Counted from the stretch's first letter, positions 1 through 8,579 are shown. The stretch is 64,000 nucleotides of DNA from Micromonospora wenchangensis (GCF_002210435.1 NZ_MZMV01000002.1:1-64000), one strand, 5' to 3'. Notes: generated by a model not told the origin, from the letters alone. Numbers and translations are program-made.

Positions 1-235
1 AAACTCCAACGGAACAACGGCATGCGCCGTCACCTACCCCACCCACAACCCACAAACCCGACACAAGATCCACAAATATGACTGTCAGGAATACCGCTCT
101 CCAGGTGAGGCATGGGTCGCCGCCGCCACGCCCGGCGGGGTGCGGCCGCCGCGCCAGCGGGAAGGGCAAGAGGGCGGTCACGGCGGAGCCGCGCGGGAGG
201 GTCGGACCCCACCCGCGCGGCCCCGGACGGGACGG

Positions 236-1114
236 TCAGCAGCGACCGACCATCGTCTTCACGTCGTAGGTGGTGTTGACCCAGGTGTCGGCCACGTAGC
301 CGGTCACGCCCGTCGCCGGGTTGGTGATCCGGTCCCAGGTGGACGACGGCCAGTAGCCGCCGCTGACGTACTCGCCGAAGGTGTAGCAGGCGATGTTCAC
401 CGTCGCGCCGTAGGAGACGGAGCCGGCGATGCCGTAGGTGGTGCCGGGCCCGGTGCGGATGTTGAGCGACGGGTTGGCCAGGATCGTGCCGGTCACGCCG
501 GGCGGCGGGTCGCCGGGGCCACCACCCAGGCGGGCCACCGCCGCCTGCGCGGCGGACAGGTAGCCGGCGTACGCCCCGTTGTTGTACGTCGACCAGGGCT
601 GCCAGTTGCTGCCACCGCTGGAGATGCTGTAGGCGGCGTTGGCGTTGCACTGGGCGTTGTAGGCGCAACTGTCGGTGACGGTGGGGTGGTAGCAGTTGTT
701 GATCTGCCACAGCCCCCGGTCCAGCGAACCGTTCGAGCAGCCGGTGGTGGGGCCGTTGCTGCCGACCGCCGACGGGTTGCAGGAGGACTCGGCCATCGCC
801 ACGGCCACGGCGGTGACCAGCGGGTTGTTCCGGAAGCCGGCGGCGTACGCCACCTGGGCGCACAGGTCGATACCGACCGCGTTGACGCCGACCCGGCTCG
901 CCTTCGCGCCGATGGCGGGGCCACCGACACTGGCCGGCTTGGCCTGGTCGGCCGGGCGGGGGGCGGGCGCGGCCTGGGCGGCCGGGCCGGTGGCGGCGGG
1001 TGCGGCGGTGGCGGGGCTGGGCATGACGCCGACGCCGACGGTGGCGACCAGCGTCAGGCCGAGGGCCAGGCGCAGGGCACGCCGGGCCGCGCGGGTGGGA
1101 AGGGGGAGACGCAT
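236..1114 (-). CDS. Secreted lysozyme/transglycosylase-like protein with SH3 domain
   Basis: A predicted exported cell-wall hydrolase of 292 aa. Residues 1-38 form a twin-basic signal peptide ending near ATAA. Residues about 85-190 resemble a soluble lytic transglycosylase/lysozyme-like domain: AVAMAESSCNPSA holds a candidate catalytic Glu109, followed by LDRGLWQINN and paired cysteines. The last about 90 residues (ILANPSLNIRTGPGTTYG) are a bacterial SH3 domain, which in this class binds peptidoglycan. The ATG at 1114 is preceded by GAAAGGA. It lies 50 bases downstream of another secreted hydrolase on the same strand, so the two are probably cotranscribed. Cleavage of glycan strands during growth or spore germination is inferred. 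The fold assignment is fairly secure, the exact substrate is not. Confidence 0.85.
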   Translation of the reverse strand: MRLPLPTRAARRALRLALGLTLVATVGVGVMPSPATAAPAATGPAAQAAPAPRPADQAKPASVGGPAIGAKASRVGVNAVGIDLCAQVAYAAGFRNNPLVTAVAVAMAESSCNPSAVGSNGPTTGCSNGSLDRGLWQINNCYHPTVTDSCAYNAQCNANAAYSISSGGSNWQPWSTYNNGAYAGYLSAAQAAVARLGGGPGDPPPGVTGTILANPSLNIRTGPGTTYGIAGSVSYGATVNIACYTFGEYVSGGYWPSSTWDRITNPATGVTGYVADTWVNTTYDVKTMVGRC

Positions 1115-1164
1115 CAGGATCCTTTCAGCGGACGACCGGAAGGGGAGCCGGGTGGGATGGGGCG

Positions 1165-1980
1165 TCAGCGCCCGGTCCACTCCGGGTCGGCGTAGGACCA
1201 GCCGAGGTACGGCGCGTTGGGCCAGCTCAGGTCGACGCGACGGACGGTGGCCGCCGAGGTGATGTAGCTGCCGTTGCCCTCGGAGAGCATCACGTGGCCG
1301 TAGTTCCCGTTGATCGGCGCAGCGGCGTAGAAGACCAGTGCGCCGGCCGGTGGGGTGCCCGTGGTGCGGATCAGGCCACGCGAGTACAGCGAGTTGTAGT
1401 GCACGATGGCCGAGGCGTAGCCGCTGGCGGCCCGACCGTAGGCGTGCCCGACGAAGTTGTCGCACCAGCCGTCCCACGCGTGGTTGGAGTCGCCCAGGTC
1501 CCCGTTGGTGTACGCCTGGCCGATGACCGACCGGGCCCAGGCCAGTGCCCGGTCCTCGCGGGTGCCGGTGGGCGGCGGGGTGGTGGAGCACTCCGGCTCA
1601 CCGGGCAGGTACTGGTTGAACCCCGGCGTGTTGGTGTAGTAGTCGCTGATCCAGCCGCTGGCCGGGGAGCTGATCCGGTGCCAGACGGAGTTGCCGGAGA
1701 TGTTGCGCCCACGCACCGCGCACTCGGCCGTGAAGCGGGTCCCGTCGGCGAGGAGGGCCACCGAGCCGGCACCGGCGTCGTACGGGCTGGTGCGCACCAT
1801 CAGGCCGGCGCCGCCCGTACCGGCGACGCTGTAGCCGGTGATGCCGGCGAACGACGGTGCGGCCGTGCCCACCAGGACCATCGCCGTGACGCCGCAGGCG
1901 GCGAGGACCCGTACGGCGAGTCTCGGCAGTGCCCGGCGGGATGTGCGACCCGGGGGGTTCGAGCCGTTCGGCTGGTACAC
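1165..1980 (-). CDS. Secreted SH3 plus CHAP/NlpC-like cysteine hydrolase
   Basis: A predicted exported peptidoglycan amidase or endopeptidase of 271 aa. A long signal peptide (hydrophobic core about 21-45, ending PSFA) is followed by an SH3-like segment (GLMVRTSPYDAG...WHRISSPASGWISDYY, residues 58-115). The C-terminal cysteine-hydrolase domain has WCDNFVGHAYG (candidate nucleophile Cys173) and NYGHVMLSEGN (candidate His229). The GTG start at 1980 is chosen because AGGAGAACC precedes it and the signal peptide follows directly; reading further upstream gives arginine-rich sequence unlike a protein. It is the first gene of a two-gene unit with the transglycosylase-like protein downstream, suggesting a glycan-plus-peptide cutting pair. 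CHAP versus NlpC/P60 cannot be decided by eye. Confidence 0.82.
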   Translation of the reverse strand: MYQPNGSNPPGRTSRRALPRLAVRVLAACGVTAMVLVGTAAPSFAGITGYSVAGTGGAGLMVRTSPYDAGAGSVALLADGTRFTAECAVRGRNISGNSVWHRISSPASGWISDYYTNTPGFNQYLPGEPECSTTPPPTGTREDRALAWARSVIGQAYTNGDLGDSNHAWDGWCDNFVGHAYGRAASGYASAIVHYNSLYSRGLIRTTGTPPAGALVFYAAAPINGNYGHVMLSEGNGSYITSAATVRRVDLSWPNAPYLGWSYADPEWTGR

Positions 1981-2205
1981 GCGGTTCTCCTGTCGAGAGG
2001 TCGGCGCCGCACCGGAAGTGGTGCGGCGTACCCGTCGGACGGTGGTCCGTGCGGTCCGGTATCCCCGGGGCGAACGTCGATTTCGAGCCGAACGGATGCG
2101 TGTCAGGCCCGACACTCGCCGTGAGATCATATTCACCGGCACCTATCCGGCGGGTGGCTGCTCCGGGGTCGATCCTGTCGTGGCACCCGCCTGTAAAGCA
2201 CTGGC

Positions 2206-2233
2206 TTGACGTGCGTTGACACCAGGGTTTACA
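2206..2233 (+). promoter_or_regulatory. Candidate promoter of the XRE-type gene
   Basis: TTGACG (2206-2211) is followed after 16 bases by TTTACA (2228-2233), a plausible sigma-70-type -35/-10 pair. A second TTGACA starts at 2216, exactly ten bases after the first. The short leader then runs through GGGGAGGG to the ATG at 2249. This region also lies in the divergent spacer for the CHAP-like gene on the other strand. The call rests on sequence similarity only. Confidence 0.4.
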
Positions 2234-2248
2234 CGCAGGGGAGGGTCC

Positions 2249-3184
2249 ATGACGGGTCGAAGCGGACGAGTCGGCGAGCAGGTTTCCGGCGAAGCCCGGC
2301 ACCACCAGTTCGTCGCTGATCTCGCCCGGCTCCGGCGCGCTGCCGGGCAGCCGTCACTGCGCAGGATGTCGGCGACCGCCCACTACTCGCACACCGCGTT
2401 GGCGGGGGTGCTGTCCGGCACCCGCCTGCCGTCGCTGGAACTGACCCTGGCCTTCGTCCGGGCCTGCGGCGGCGACGAGGCGGCCTGGCGGGACCGGTGG
2501 CACCGGGAGGCCGCACTGGACCAGCCCGCCGCGCCGGCCCCCGACGGGTCGGCAGGTGAACCGCCGGGACGGTCCACACCGGAGGTTCCGCAGTCACCGC
2601 CCCGGCGTACACCGGTGCCCCGGTGGGCCCTGGTCGCGGCGGCCGGGGTCACCGTGCTCGTCGTCGGCTCGGTCGTGCCGATGCTCGCCGACCGGGAGCC
2701 CCGGACGGACCGACCCGCGGAGCGGGCGGTCGACGCGTCCGGTCCGGCACCCACCGACGCCGCAGCCGGCGCCGGCACACCTGTCCCCGACGGTGCGGAC
2801 CCGCAGGAGGAACGCTGCCAGGTGGACGCGGTCAGCGCGGAGACCGTCCCGGTGCCCGACCCCGACCCGACCCGGCCGACCTACGGCAACCTGACCCTGC
2901 GCTACTCCCCGCGCTGCCGGGCGGCCTGGCCGCTGTTCGTCTCCACCGAGCGGGTGCCCACCGGGGCGACCATCCGGCTGGCCGCCACCCGCCCCGTCGA
3001 CGGCGCGGCCAGCCGGTTCGACTACCCGTTCATGATCAAAAGTCAGGTGTACAGCGTGTTCGGCAACGTGCTGCGAACCACGAGGGGCTGCGTGTCGGTT
3101 ACCGTCGACATCACCGCCGCCGACAACCGCAGCGTCCTGGCCAGCGCGCGTACCCCGTGCGTGCAGCTCGGTGCCCGAACATGA
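2249..3184 (+). CDS. XRE-type HTH membrane protein with DUF2690-like exterior domain
   Basis: A 311-aa predicted transmembrane regulator. Residues about 15-85 form a cytoplasmic helix-turn-helix of the XRE type (FVADLARLRRAAGQPSLRRM...GVLSGTRLPSLELTLAFVRA). A proline-rich linker leads to one membrane segment (about 126-147). The exterior domain (about 175-311) has four spaced cysteines (EERCQVD, SPRCRAAW, RGCVSV, TPCVQL) and resembles the DUF2690 family often fused to such HTH domains. The ATG at 2249 follows GGGGAGGG; an upstream in-frame ATG at 2216 has no ribosome site. It is divergent from the secreted hydrolases and might sense the envelope, which is inference from the architecture. Confidence 0.85.
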   Translation: MTGRSGRVGEQVSGEARHHQFVADLARLRRAAGQPSLRRMSATAHYSHTALAGVLSGTRLPSLELTLAFVRACGGDEAAWRDRWHREAALDQPAAPAPDGSAGEPPGRSTPEVPQSPPRRTPVPRWALVAAAGVTVLVVGSVVPMLADREPRTDRPAERAVDASGPAPTDAAAGAGTPVPDGADPQEERCQVDAVSAETVPVPDPDPTRPTYGNLTLRYSPRCRAAWPLFVSTERVPTGATIRLAATRPVDGAASRFDYPFMIKSQVYSVFGNVLRTTRGCVSVTVDITAADNRSVLASARTPCVQLGART

Positions 3185-3229
3185 CACTGCCCCCCGCGCC
3201 GGTGCGGAGGGCAGTGGTGGGCCGGTCGG

Positions 3230-3442
3230 TCAGACGTGCTGGGTCTCGGTCGTCGACGGGTGCAGCTCGGCGGTGGTCTCCGTGACGAACCGGCCGGTGC
3301 TCGCGCTGCGGTTGACCTCCTGCTCCCCGCCGTTGCCGACCTGCTCCGTGGTCGTGTGCCGGGGGTCCCGCTCGGTGGTGCCCTCCGTGACGAAGCGGCC
3401 GCTGCGGGCGCTGCGGTTGACCTCGTTCTCGTTGCCTGCCAT
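3230..3442 (-). CDS. Small protein with two tandem RSAxxGRFVTE motifs
   Basis: A 70-aa hydrophilic protein of unknown function. It consists almost entirely of two copies of one motif: EVNRSARSGRFVTEGTTE (from residue 7) and EVNRSASTGRFVTETTAE (from residue 42), each followed by a Thr/His/Pro stretch. Similar RSAxTGRFVT...P.TT motifs occur singly in small actinobacterial and phage proteins (recollection, not searched). The ATG at 3442 has an excellent GAGGAGGT ribosome site, supporting a real gene. It is probably transcribed alone and sits tail to tail with the XRE-type gene. No enzymatic residues are visible. Confidence 0.75.
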   Translation of the reverse strand: MAGNENEVNRSARSGRFVTEGTTERDPRHTTTEQVGNGGEQEVNRSASTGRFVTETTAELHPSTTETQHV

Positions 3443-3505
3443 GGGGTGACCTCCTCGGGCTACGTCAATGTCCTCTTAGACTGCCCAGTCCGCACGGCCC
3501 GAAAC

Positions 3506-3548
3506 ACCGACGGCGGGGACCCGGTCCACCCGGGCCCCCGCCGTCGGT
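3506..3548 (-). terminator. Hairpin terminator of the LppU-like gene
   Basis: ACCGACGGCGGGG at 3506-3518 pairs perfectly with CCCCGCCGTCGGT at 3536-3548 across an inner loop that can itself pair (CCCGG/CCGGG). It starts seven bases after the stop codon of the minus-strand LppU-like gene, as expected for a GC-rich actinobacterial terminator lacking a U-tract. Confidence 0.75.
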
Positions 3549-3554
3549 ACGCCG

Positions 3555-6425
3555 TTACTGGCCGGCCGGCTTGAGGCAGAGCACCCGGTCGACCCCGCCG
3601 CCCTGCAACACCACGTGCGGCTGGGTCGGGTCGGTGCACTTCTCCTTGGCGTCCACCTTGGAGACGACCGTGAAGGCACCCTGCTCGTCACACTTCGCCG
3701 CGCTCGCGCCGTTACCGGACTGCTTGACGCAGGAGCCGACGGCCGGGTTGAACGGGGCCGGCTTGTCGTCGTCCGAGCCGATCTTGCCGAGCAGCATCAG
3801 CAGACCCAGCGGGACGGCCAGGATCAGCACCGCCGCGATCAGCACCAGGGCGAGCACCCGCCCGTTGCGTACCTTCGGCGTGGGCTGCTCGGCCTTCTGC
3901 TCCGGCTCGGCCTCCGGCTTGAACGCGTCGAAACGCCCCTGCTCCTGCTCCGGCTCACCCGGCCAACCCGTGGAGCCGGACGGCTGCCCGGCCGGCCCGA
4001 ACTGCTGCCCGGCGGGCGGGAACGGGGAGGCGTACCCACCGTGGGCCGGGTCGTGCGCCGGGTGGCCGTACCCCGGCACCGGTGCGGCACCGGCCGGTGC
4101 GCCGCTTGTCGGGCCGGCCCCGAACGGCTCGGCCGGCCGGTCCGCCGGACCGTGCGGACGGGTGCCGTTCATCGGGCGGTTGCTGCCCGCCGGGTCGGCG
4201 AAGGCGGGGATGCCGCCGCCGAACACGGGCGGGGCGGCCGGCGGCGCGGACGACGGCGCGTCACCGCCGAAGCCGTGCTGCCGCTCCTGGTCGTCGAAGC
4301 GGGGACCGTCGAACCGGGTCCGGTCCTGGTCGTCGAAGCGGGGCTGCTCGGGGCCGTCGAACCGGGCGCGGTCCTGGTCGGCGAACCGGGCGTCGTGCTG
4401 CTCGGGCCGGCGGGGGTCGTGCTCGTCGGCCTCCTCCGGCGGCTCCGGGCGGGCCGGTCGGCCGTACACCCGGGGTTGCGGAACGACCGGGGCGGCCGGA
4501 TGTGCCGCCTGGTCGCTCGGGGGTGCGACCCGGCTGGCCGTCGGCACCGAGGCGCTGGCGGAGGCGCGGCCGACCGCACCGGGCTCACCGGCGTCGGCCG
4601 TCGGCACCGGGGCGCGGCCGGCACCCTCGGACTCGGGCGCGAGCCGCTGCGCGGGCAGTGCCGGGCCGGCCGGCAACTGCGGCTGCTCCGGCGCACCCCA
4701 ACCGGCGGCCTCGCGGCCGTGCGGCTGCTGGTCGCCGGGGCCCCCGAACGGGGCCGGCGGCACGTAGTCGGCAGGCGGCGCGGCGGCCAGGCTGGCCCCC
4801 GGAACGCGCTGCTCCTGCGGCGGGAGCGGCACCTTGTTGGCCGGGGAGATGCCGGGTGCGGGCCCCGGCTGGTAGATCGGCTGGTCGTCGCCACGGCGGG
4901 GCTCCCAGCCGCCCTCGGCCGGCTGGCCGGCGGGCTCGGCGCGACCCCACGCCTGCTCGGGTGCCCACGGCTCACCCTCCGGCACGACCGGGCGTTCGGC
5001 CCCGGGCCACGGCGGCTGCTGGTGGTCGTTGCCGGCCCAGGCGGGCGGACCGTCCGGCGCGGACGTGCGCGCGGGCTGCTCCGGTGCCGCCCAGGCGGCC
5101 CCGGACTCCGGGCGCTCCGGCGACGGTACGGAGGCCGCACCCCGCTGCGCGGTCGGTGCCGGCCACTCCTGACCCGACGCCGGGTCGTCCTGACGCGACT
5201 GGTCGGCGCGGGCGGGAGCGCCGCCCGGCCAGCCGTCGGGGGTGGCCTGCTCGCGCTGACCCTCCCAGCGGGCCGTGGCGGGCTCGTCCGGCGCGCCCCA
5301 CTGTGGCTGCCGGTCGTCCCGCGTGCCGTTCGGCCAGTCACCGGAGCGGCCGGCGTCGTCCGGGCCGGGCCGGTTCGCGGCCCAGCCACCCGAGCGGGAC
5401 GGATCGTCCTCGGTGGACCGGCCCTCGGCACCCGGGGCGTTGCCCACGGCCTGCGCGCCGGCTTCCGGCTGCGGCCAGGCCGCCGGCTGGTTCGGGGGCT
5501 CCGCCGGGGCCGGTACGGGCACCGAGGCCCGGCCGGCGGGGCGGTGCGCCTCGTCGGGGCGGGACGGCCCACGGGTGGACCAGCCGCCGGAGTTGCCGGT
5601 CCCGTCCTGCGGGCCGGCCGGCCAGCCACCCCGCGCCGGGTCGGCCCCGGCCCGGTCGTCGGCCGGCCAGCCGTTGCCCTGACCGGCATTGCCCCGGTCG
5701 GCATTGCCCCGGTCGGCGTCGGCGCGGTCGTCGGCCGGCCAGCCGCCGGAGCGGGCCGGGTCGTCCTGCTGCGGTGCGGGGGCGGTGCCCCAGCCGTTGG
5801 TGCCCGGGGTCGCCTCCCGTGCTGCGGCGTCCTGACCGGACCAGCCGGCGGGAGAGGTGGGGGCGGGGTCGGCCGGTGGGGACCAGCCACCGGCGGCCGG
5901 GTTGGCCGGCTGCGGCACCCGGGCGGCGCCCCGGGCTCCGGCCTCGGGCTGCGCCCAGGCCGGTGCGGGCTGCTCGGCCTGCGCCCAGCCGGGCTCGGAT
6001 GACGGTGCCCAACCAGGCTGTGCGGAGGAGTCGGGCTTGCCGGCGGCCGGCGCGGGCGCGGCGGCCCAGGCGGGCTGCTCGGGCTGCCCGGCCCAGGCGG
6101 GCTGCGGCGGGCCGGTCGGTGGGGTCCACGCCTCGGTGGGCGGTGCCGCGCCGGCCGGTGGCGTCCACGCCTCGGTCGGCTCGGACTGCTGCGGAACCTG
6201 CGCGCCGCCCCACGCCGCCGGCTGGTCGGGTGCCGGCCAGGACGGACCGGGCGGGTTGGCCCGGCCGGTGGGGGGTGGTGGGGCCCAGCCGAGGTCGGGG
6301 GTGGCGGGGACGCCGTACCCCTGGTCCTGCTGGGGCTGCCGGTCGCCGTACGGCGCCGGTCCACCGGAGCCCGGCGGCGCCTCGCCCGGCTCCTGGCCGG
6401 GACGGTGCTGGCCCTCGGACGTCAT
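3555..6425 (-). CDS. Giant proline-rich membrane protein with LppU/SCO3897-like C-terminus
   Basis: A 956-aa protein. About 840 residues are low-complexity, rich in Pro, Ala, Gly, Trp and Gln (repeated GWPADDR, PAWAxPE, RFDDQDRTRFDGP blocks). One membrane segment follows (RVLALVLIAAVLILAVPLGL and onward, about residues 858-885). The short exterior domain has four cysteines (GSCVKQ, AKCDEQ, EKCTDP, VLCLKP) and resembles the LppU/SCO3897 family. The orientation implied is a large disordered cytoplasmic part and a small disulfide-bonded exterior domain. The ATG at 6425 follows GGAGGAGG. Short tandem DNA repeats, for example 5688-5717, suggest length variation by slippage. The function is unknown. 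Confidence 0.85.
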   Translation of the reverse strand: MTSEGQHRPGQEPGEAPPGSGGPAPYGDRQPQQDQGYGVPATPDLGWAPPPPTGRANPPGPSWPAPDQPAAWGGAQVPQQSEPTEAWTPPAGAAPPTEAWTPPTGPPQPAWAGQPEQPAWAAAPAPAAGKPDSSAQPGWAPSSEPGWAQAEQPAPAWAQPEAGARGAARVPQPANPAAGGWSPPADPAPTSPAGWSGQDAAAREATPGTNGWGTAPAPQQDDPARSGGWPADDRADADRGNADRGNAGQGNGWPADDRAGADPARGGWPAGPQDGTGNSGGWSTRGPSRPDEAHRPAGRASVPVPAPAEPPNQPAAWPQPEAGAQAVGNAPGAEGRSTEDDPSRSGGWAANRPGPDDAGRSGDWPNGTRDDRQPQWGAPDEPATARWEGQREQATPDGWPGGAPARADQSRQDDPASGQEWPAPTAQRGAASVPSPERPESGAAWAAPEQPARTSAPDGPPAWAGNDHQQPPWPGAERPVVPEGEPWAPEQAWGRAEPAGQPAEGGWEPRRGDDQPIYQPGPAPGISPANKVPLPPQEQRVPGASLAAAPPADYVPPAPFGGPGDQQPHGREAAGWGAPEQPQLPAGPALPAQRLAPESEGAGRAPVPTADAGEPGAVGRASASASVPTASRVAPPSDQAAHPAAPVVPQPRVYGRPARPEPPEEADEHDPRRPEQHDARFADQDRARFDGPEQPRFDDQDRTRFDGPRFDDQERQHGFGGDAPSSAPPAAPPVFGGGIPAFADPAGSNRPMNGTRPHGPADRPAEPFGAGPTSGAPAGAAPVPGYGHPAHDPAHGGYASPFPPAGQQFGPAGQPSGSTGWPGEPEQEQGRFDAFKPEAEPEQKAEQPTPKVRNGRVLALVLIAAVLILAVPLGLLMLLGKIGSDDDKPAPFNPAVGSCVKQSGNGASAAKCDEQGAFTVVSKVDAKEKCTDPTQPHVVLQGGGVDRVLCLKPAGQ

Positions 6426-6767
6426 GGGTGCGCCTCCTCCATCACATGTCGGCCGCCGATGCCGTCCGTCCGGTCGGCCGTGTCGCCGGTGCCCGGCGGT
6501 TCGGCCGTGCGGTCTCCCCGCACGGTATCCGGTACGCGCGCGCGGCCCCCATGCAGCACCGGCCGTCACTCCGCGTCGCCGGACGGTGTCGATCGGCTTC
6601 CATTCGTCGCGATCGGTGTCCGGGTCGGCGGGTGGCGACCGGAACCACCGTACCGGGCGTCGTGGCGAGGTGGAATCCCGGTCTCAGCGGGTTCGGAACG
6701 CCGATGACCCGCCCGGGGCCCGGGCGGGTCATCGATCTGGAGGAGGGAGAGGAAAGTAGGTGCCGGG
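6426..6767. other. Intergenic region between LppU-like gene and 45-aa gene
   Basis: This 342-base stretch contains the strong palindromic terminator of the 45-aa gene at 6702-6734 and, at its left end, the ribosome site of the LppU-like gene (GGAGGAGG). The middle has no convincing coding sequence in any frame and no recognisable promoter; the LppU-like promoter presumably lies here. Confidence 0.6.
6702..6734 (-). terminator. Perfect 33-base palindromic terminator
   Basis: CGATGACCCGCCCGGG (6702-6717) pairs with CCCGGGCGGGTCATCG (6719-6734), a 16-base perfect arm pair around a single G. The real hairpin loop would take several bases from the centre. It lies 33 bases after the stop of the minus-strand 45-aa gene and before the LppU-like gene, so it probably separates the two transcripts. 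Confidence 0.75.
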
Positions 6768-6905
6768 TCAGCTCATGTGACGCTGGGCGATCGCGAGGAT
6801 CTCCTCGCGGACCGCCGGCGAGTTGGCGGAGCGCAGCGCGTGCTCGATGGCGCGGGCCCGACGGTTGGCGTCACGACGGGTGCGGATTCGCTCGATCATG
6901 CTCAT
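6768..6905 (-). CDS. 45-aa basic helical protein
   Basis: A very small protein (MSMIERIRTRRDANRRARAI...RHMS) rich in Arg and Ala and predicted to form two amphipathic helices. The ATG at 6905 is preceded by GGAGGAGAG at ideal spacing, and a strong terminator follows the stop, so it has the layout of a complete one-gene unit. A longer reading upstream is cysteine- and arginine-rich noise. Similar short proteins are common in this group but have no established role. No motif points to a function. Confidence 0.65.
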   Translation of the reverse strand: MSMIERIRTRRDANRRARAIEHALRSANSPAVREEILAIAQRHMS

Positions 6906-7064
6906 GGTGGTCTCTCCTCCGGCTATTCGGTTGTCAGCCCCTGATGAGTCCATTGAACACCCATCGGGCGGCGATCGCCATCGATTATTAGGTGAGCTGC
7001 AACACGGGCCTAAGGATCGTAGGTCAAAGAGCGATCTGGGCCACTCTTTCTTCCCCCAACGGCA

Positions 7065-7106
7065 ACGGCCGGTGTGCCGGGCGTTCACCCAGGGCACACC
7101 GGCCGT
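7065..7106 (-). terminator. Terminator of the bkd operon
   Basis: ACGGCCGGTGTGCC (7065-7078) is perfectly complementary to GGCACACCGGCCGT (7093-7106). It sits 17 bases downstream of the stop codon of the E2 gene on the minus strand and most likely ends the bkd transcript. Confidence 0.75.
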
Positions 7107-7122
7107 CGCCGGACGTCACAGG

Positions 7123-8574
7123 TCAGGTCCAGGCGAGCAACGCCGCCTCCGGGTCGGCGAGGAAGTCCCCGATGTCCCGCAGGAACTTCGACCCCAGCTC
7201 GCCGTCGATGATCCGGTGGTCGAAGGAGAGCCCCAGGGTGGTCACCTGACGCGGCCTGACCTTGCCCTTGTGGACCCACGGCAGCTCACGGACCGCGCCG
7301 AAGGCCAGGATCGCCGACTCGCCAGGCGGCAGGATCGGGGTGCCGGTGTCCACTCCGAACACCCCGACGTTGGTGATCGTCAGGGTGCCGCCGGACATGT
7401 CCGCCGGGGAGGTCTTCCCCGCCTTGGCCGTCTGCACCAGACCCGTCAGCGCATCCGCCAGCTCACGCAGCGTGAGTCGACCCGCGTCCTTGATGTTCGG
7501 CACGATCAGGCCGCGCTCGGTGGCCGCCGCGATGCCCAGGTTGACGTACTCCTTGACCACGATCTCGTCGCCGGCCCAGGTCGAGTTGACCATCGGGTGT
7601 CGCCGGACCGCCAGCAGCACCGCCTTGGCGACCAGCAGCAACGGCGAGACCCGCACGTCGCGCCACTCCCGCCGCCCGCGCAGCCGGTCCAGCGCCTTCA
7701 TCGTCCGGGTCACGTCCACGGTCAGGAACTCCGTGACGTGCGGGGCGGTGAACGCCGAGCGGGACATGTTCTCGGCGGTCAGCCGGCGTACCCCCTTGAC
7801 CGGGATGCGCTGCTCGCGGTCCGCGCCGAAGCTGGCGCCCGAGGTGACCGGTGCCGCTGCCAGTGGCTCGGCCACCGCCGTGCTCCCGGCCACCGCCCGC
7901 TGGACGTCCTCCCGCGTGATCGACCCCAACGGCCCCGACCCCACCAGCGCGGCCAGGTCCACCCCGAGATCCTTGGCGACCTTACGCACCGGCGGCTTCG
8001 CCAGCACCGGGCCACCCACCCTCGGTCGATCATGGACTTGTGGTGCCGGCTTTGCGGTGACAGGGAGGTTTTTGCCCCCCACCACAACTCCATGATCGGC
8101 GCGGGTGGGGGCGGGGGGTTTGCGGGGGCGGCGTTTGGCGGGGGTGGTGCGGGGGCCGTAGCCGACCAGGACGGCGGTGCGGCCGCCCGGGGTTACGCCG
8201 CCGATCAGGCCGGGCTCGACCATGCCCTCGGGCGGGGCCACCTGGACTGCGGCCAGGGAGGCGGCCGAGGGGGTGGGCAGGTCGGACGTGGCGGCGGAGG
8301 TCGTCGACTCCGGCACCGGGCCGGCACCGGGGTCGGTGTCGATCGCGATGATCGGGGTGCCGACCTCGACCGTGCTCCCCTCCGGGTGGAAGATCGAGCG
8401 CACCTCGCCGGCCCACTTCGCCGGGATCTCCACGGCCGCCTTGGCCGTCTCCACCTCGACGATCGGCTGGTTCAGCTCGATGACGTCGCCCACCTTGACC
8501 AGCCAGGCGAGGATCTCGCCCTCGGTCAGCCCCTCGCCCAGGTCGGGCAGGTTGAACTCCTTGATCCGGGACAT
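7123..8574 (-). CDS. bkdC: Branched-chain 2-oxoacid dehydrogenase E2, dihydrolipoyl acyltransferase
   Basis: E2 core of a 2-oxoacid dehydrogenase complex, 483 aa, transferring the acyl group from E1 to CoA. The lipoyl domain is at residues 1-80 with the lipoylated lysine in VETAKAAVEI (Lys45). The peripheral subunit-binding domain is near 180-215 (KPPVRKVAKDLGVDLAALVG). The catalytic domain ends with DHRIIDG (His453, Asp457). It is third in an operon with E1 alpha and E1 beta, five bases after E1 beta, which favours a branched-chain oxoacid role feeding branched fatty-acid synthesis. The linker between lipoyl and binding domains (about residues 100-180) is extra basic and contains a DNA palindrome at 8027-8098. 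No E3 gene lies nearby. Confidence 0.93.
   Translation of the reverse strand: MSRIKEFNLPDLGEGLTEGEILAWLVKVGDVIELNQPIVEVETAKAAVEIPAKWAGEVRSIFHPEGSTVEVGTPIIAIDTDPGAGPVPESTTSAATSDLPTPSAASLAAVQVAPPEGMVEPGLIGGVTPGGRTAVLVGYGPRTTPAKRRPRKPPAPTRADHGVVVGGKNLPVTAKPAPQVHDRPRVGGPVLAKPPVRKVAKDLGVDLAALVGSGPLGSITREDVQRAVAGSTAVAEPLAAAPVTSGASFGADREQRIPVKGVRRLTAENMSRSAFTAPHVTEFLTVDVTRTMKALDRLRGRREWRDVRVSPLLLVAKAVLLAVRRHPMVNSTWAGDEIVVKEYVNLGIAAATERGLIVPNIKDAGRLTLRELADALTGLVQTAKAGKTSPADMSGGTLTITNVGVFGVDTGTPILPPGESAILAFGAVRELPWVHKGKVRPRQVTTLGLSFDHRIIDGELGSKFLRDIGDFLADPEAALLAWT
8027..8098. repeat. Palindrome inside the bkdC linker
   Basis: CGATCATGGACTTGTGGTG (8027-8045) and CACCACAACTCCATGATCG (8080-8098) are complementary over 19 bases with one mismatch, separated by 34 bases. 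The element lies wholly inside bkdC and keeps the frame open, encoding linker residues around ADHGVVVGG and PQVHDRPR. The flank at 8099-8160 is extremely G-rich on the plus strand. It looks like an inserted palindromic element tolerated in a flexible linker. Confidence 0.75.
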
Positions 8575-8579
8575 CGCGC

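Noticed and set aside
1981..2248. A c-di-AMP (ydaO-type) riboswitch upstream of the CHAP-like hydrolase
   Set aside because: Such riboswitches often precede wall hydrolases in actinobacteria, but the expected conserved GGGGGACCCA and CCGAACCCGUCAGC segments are not present in the leader.
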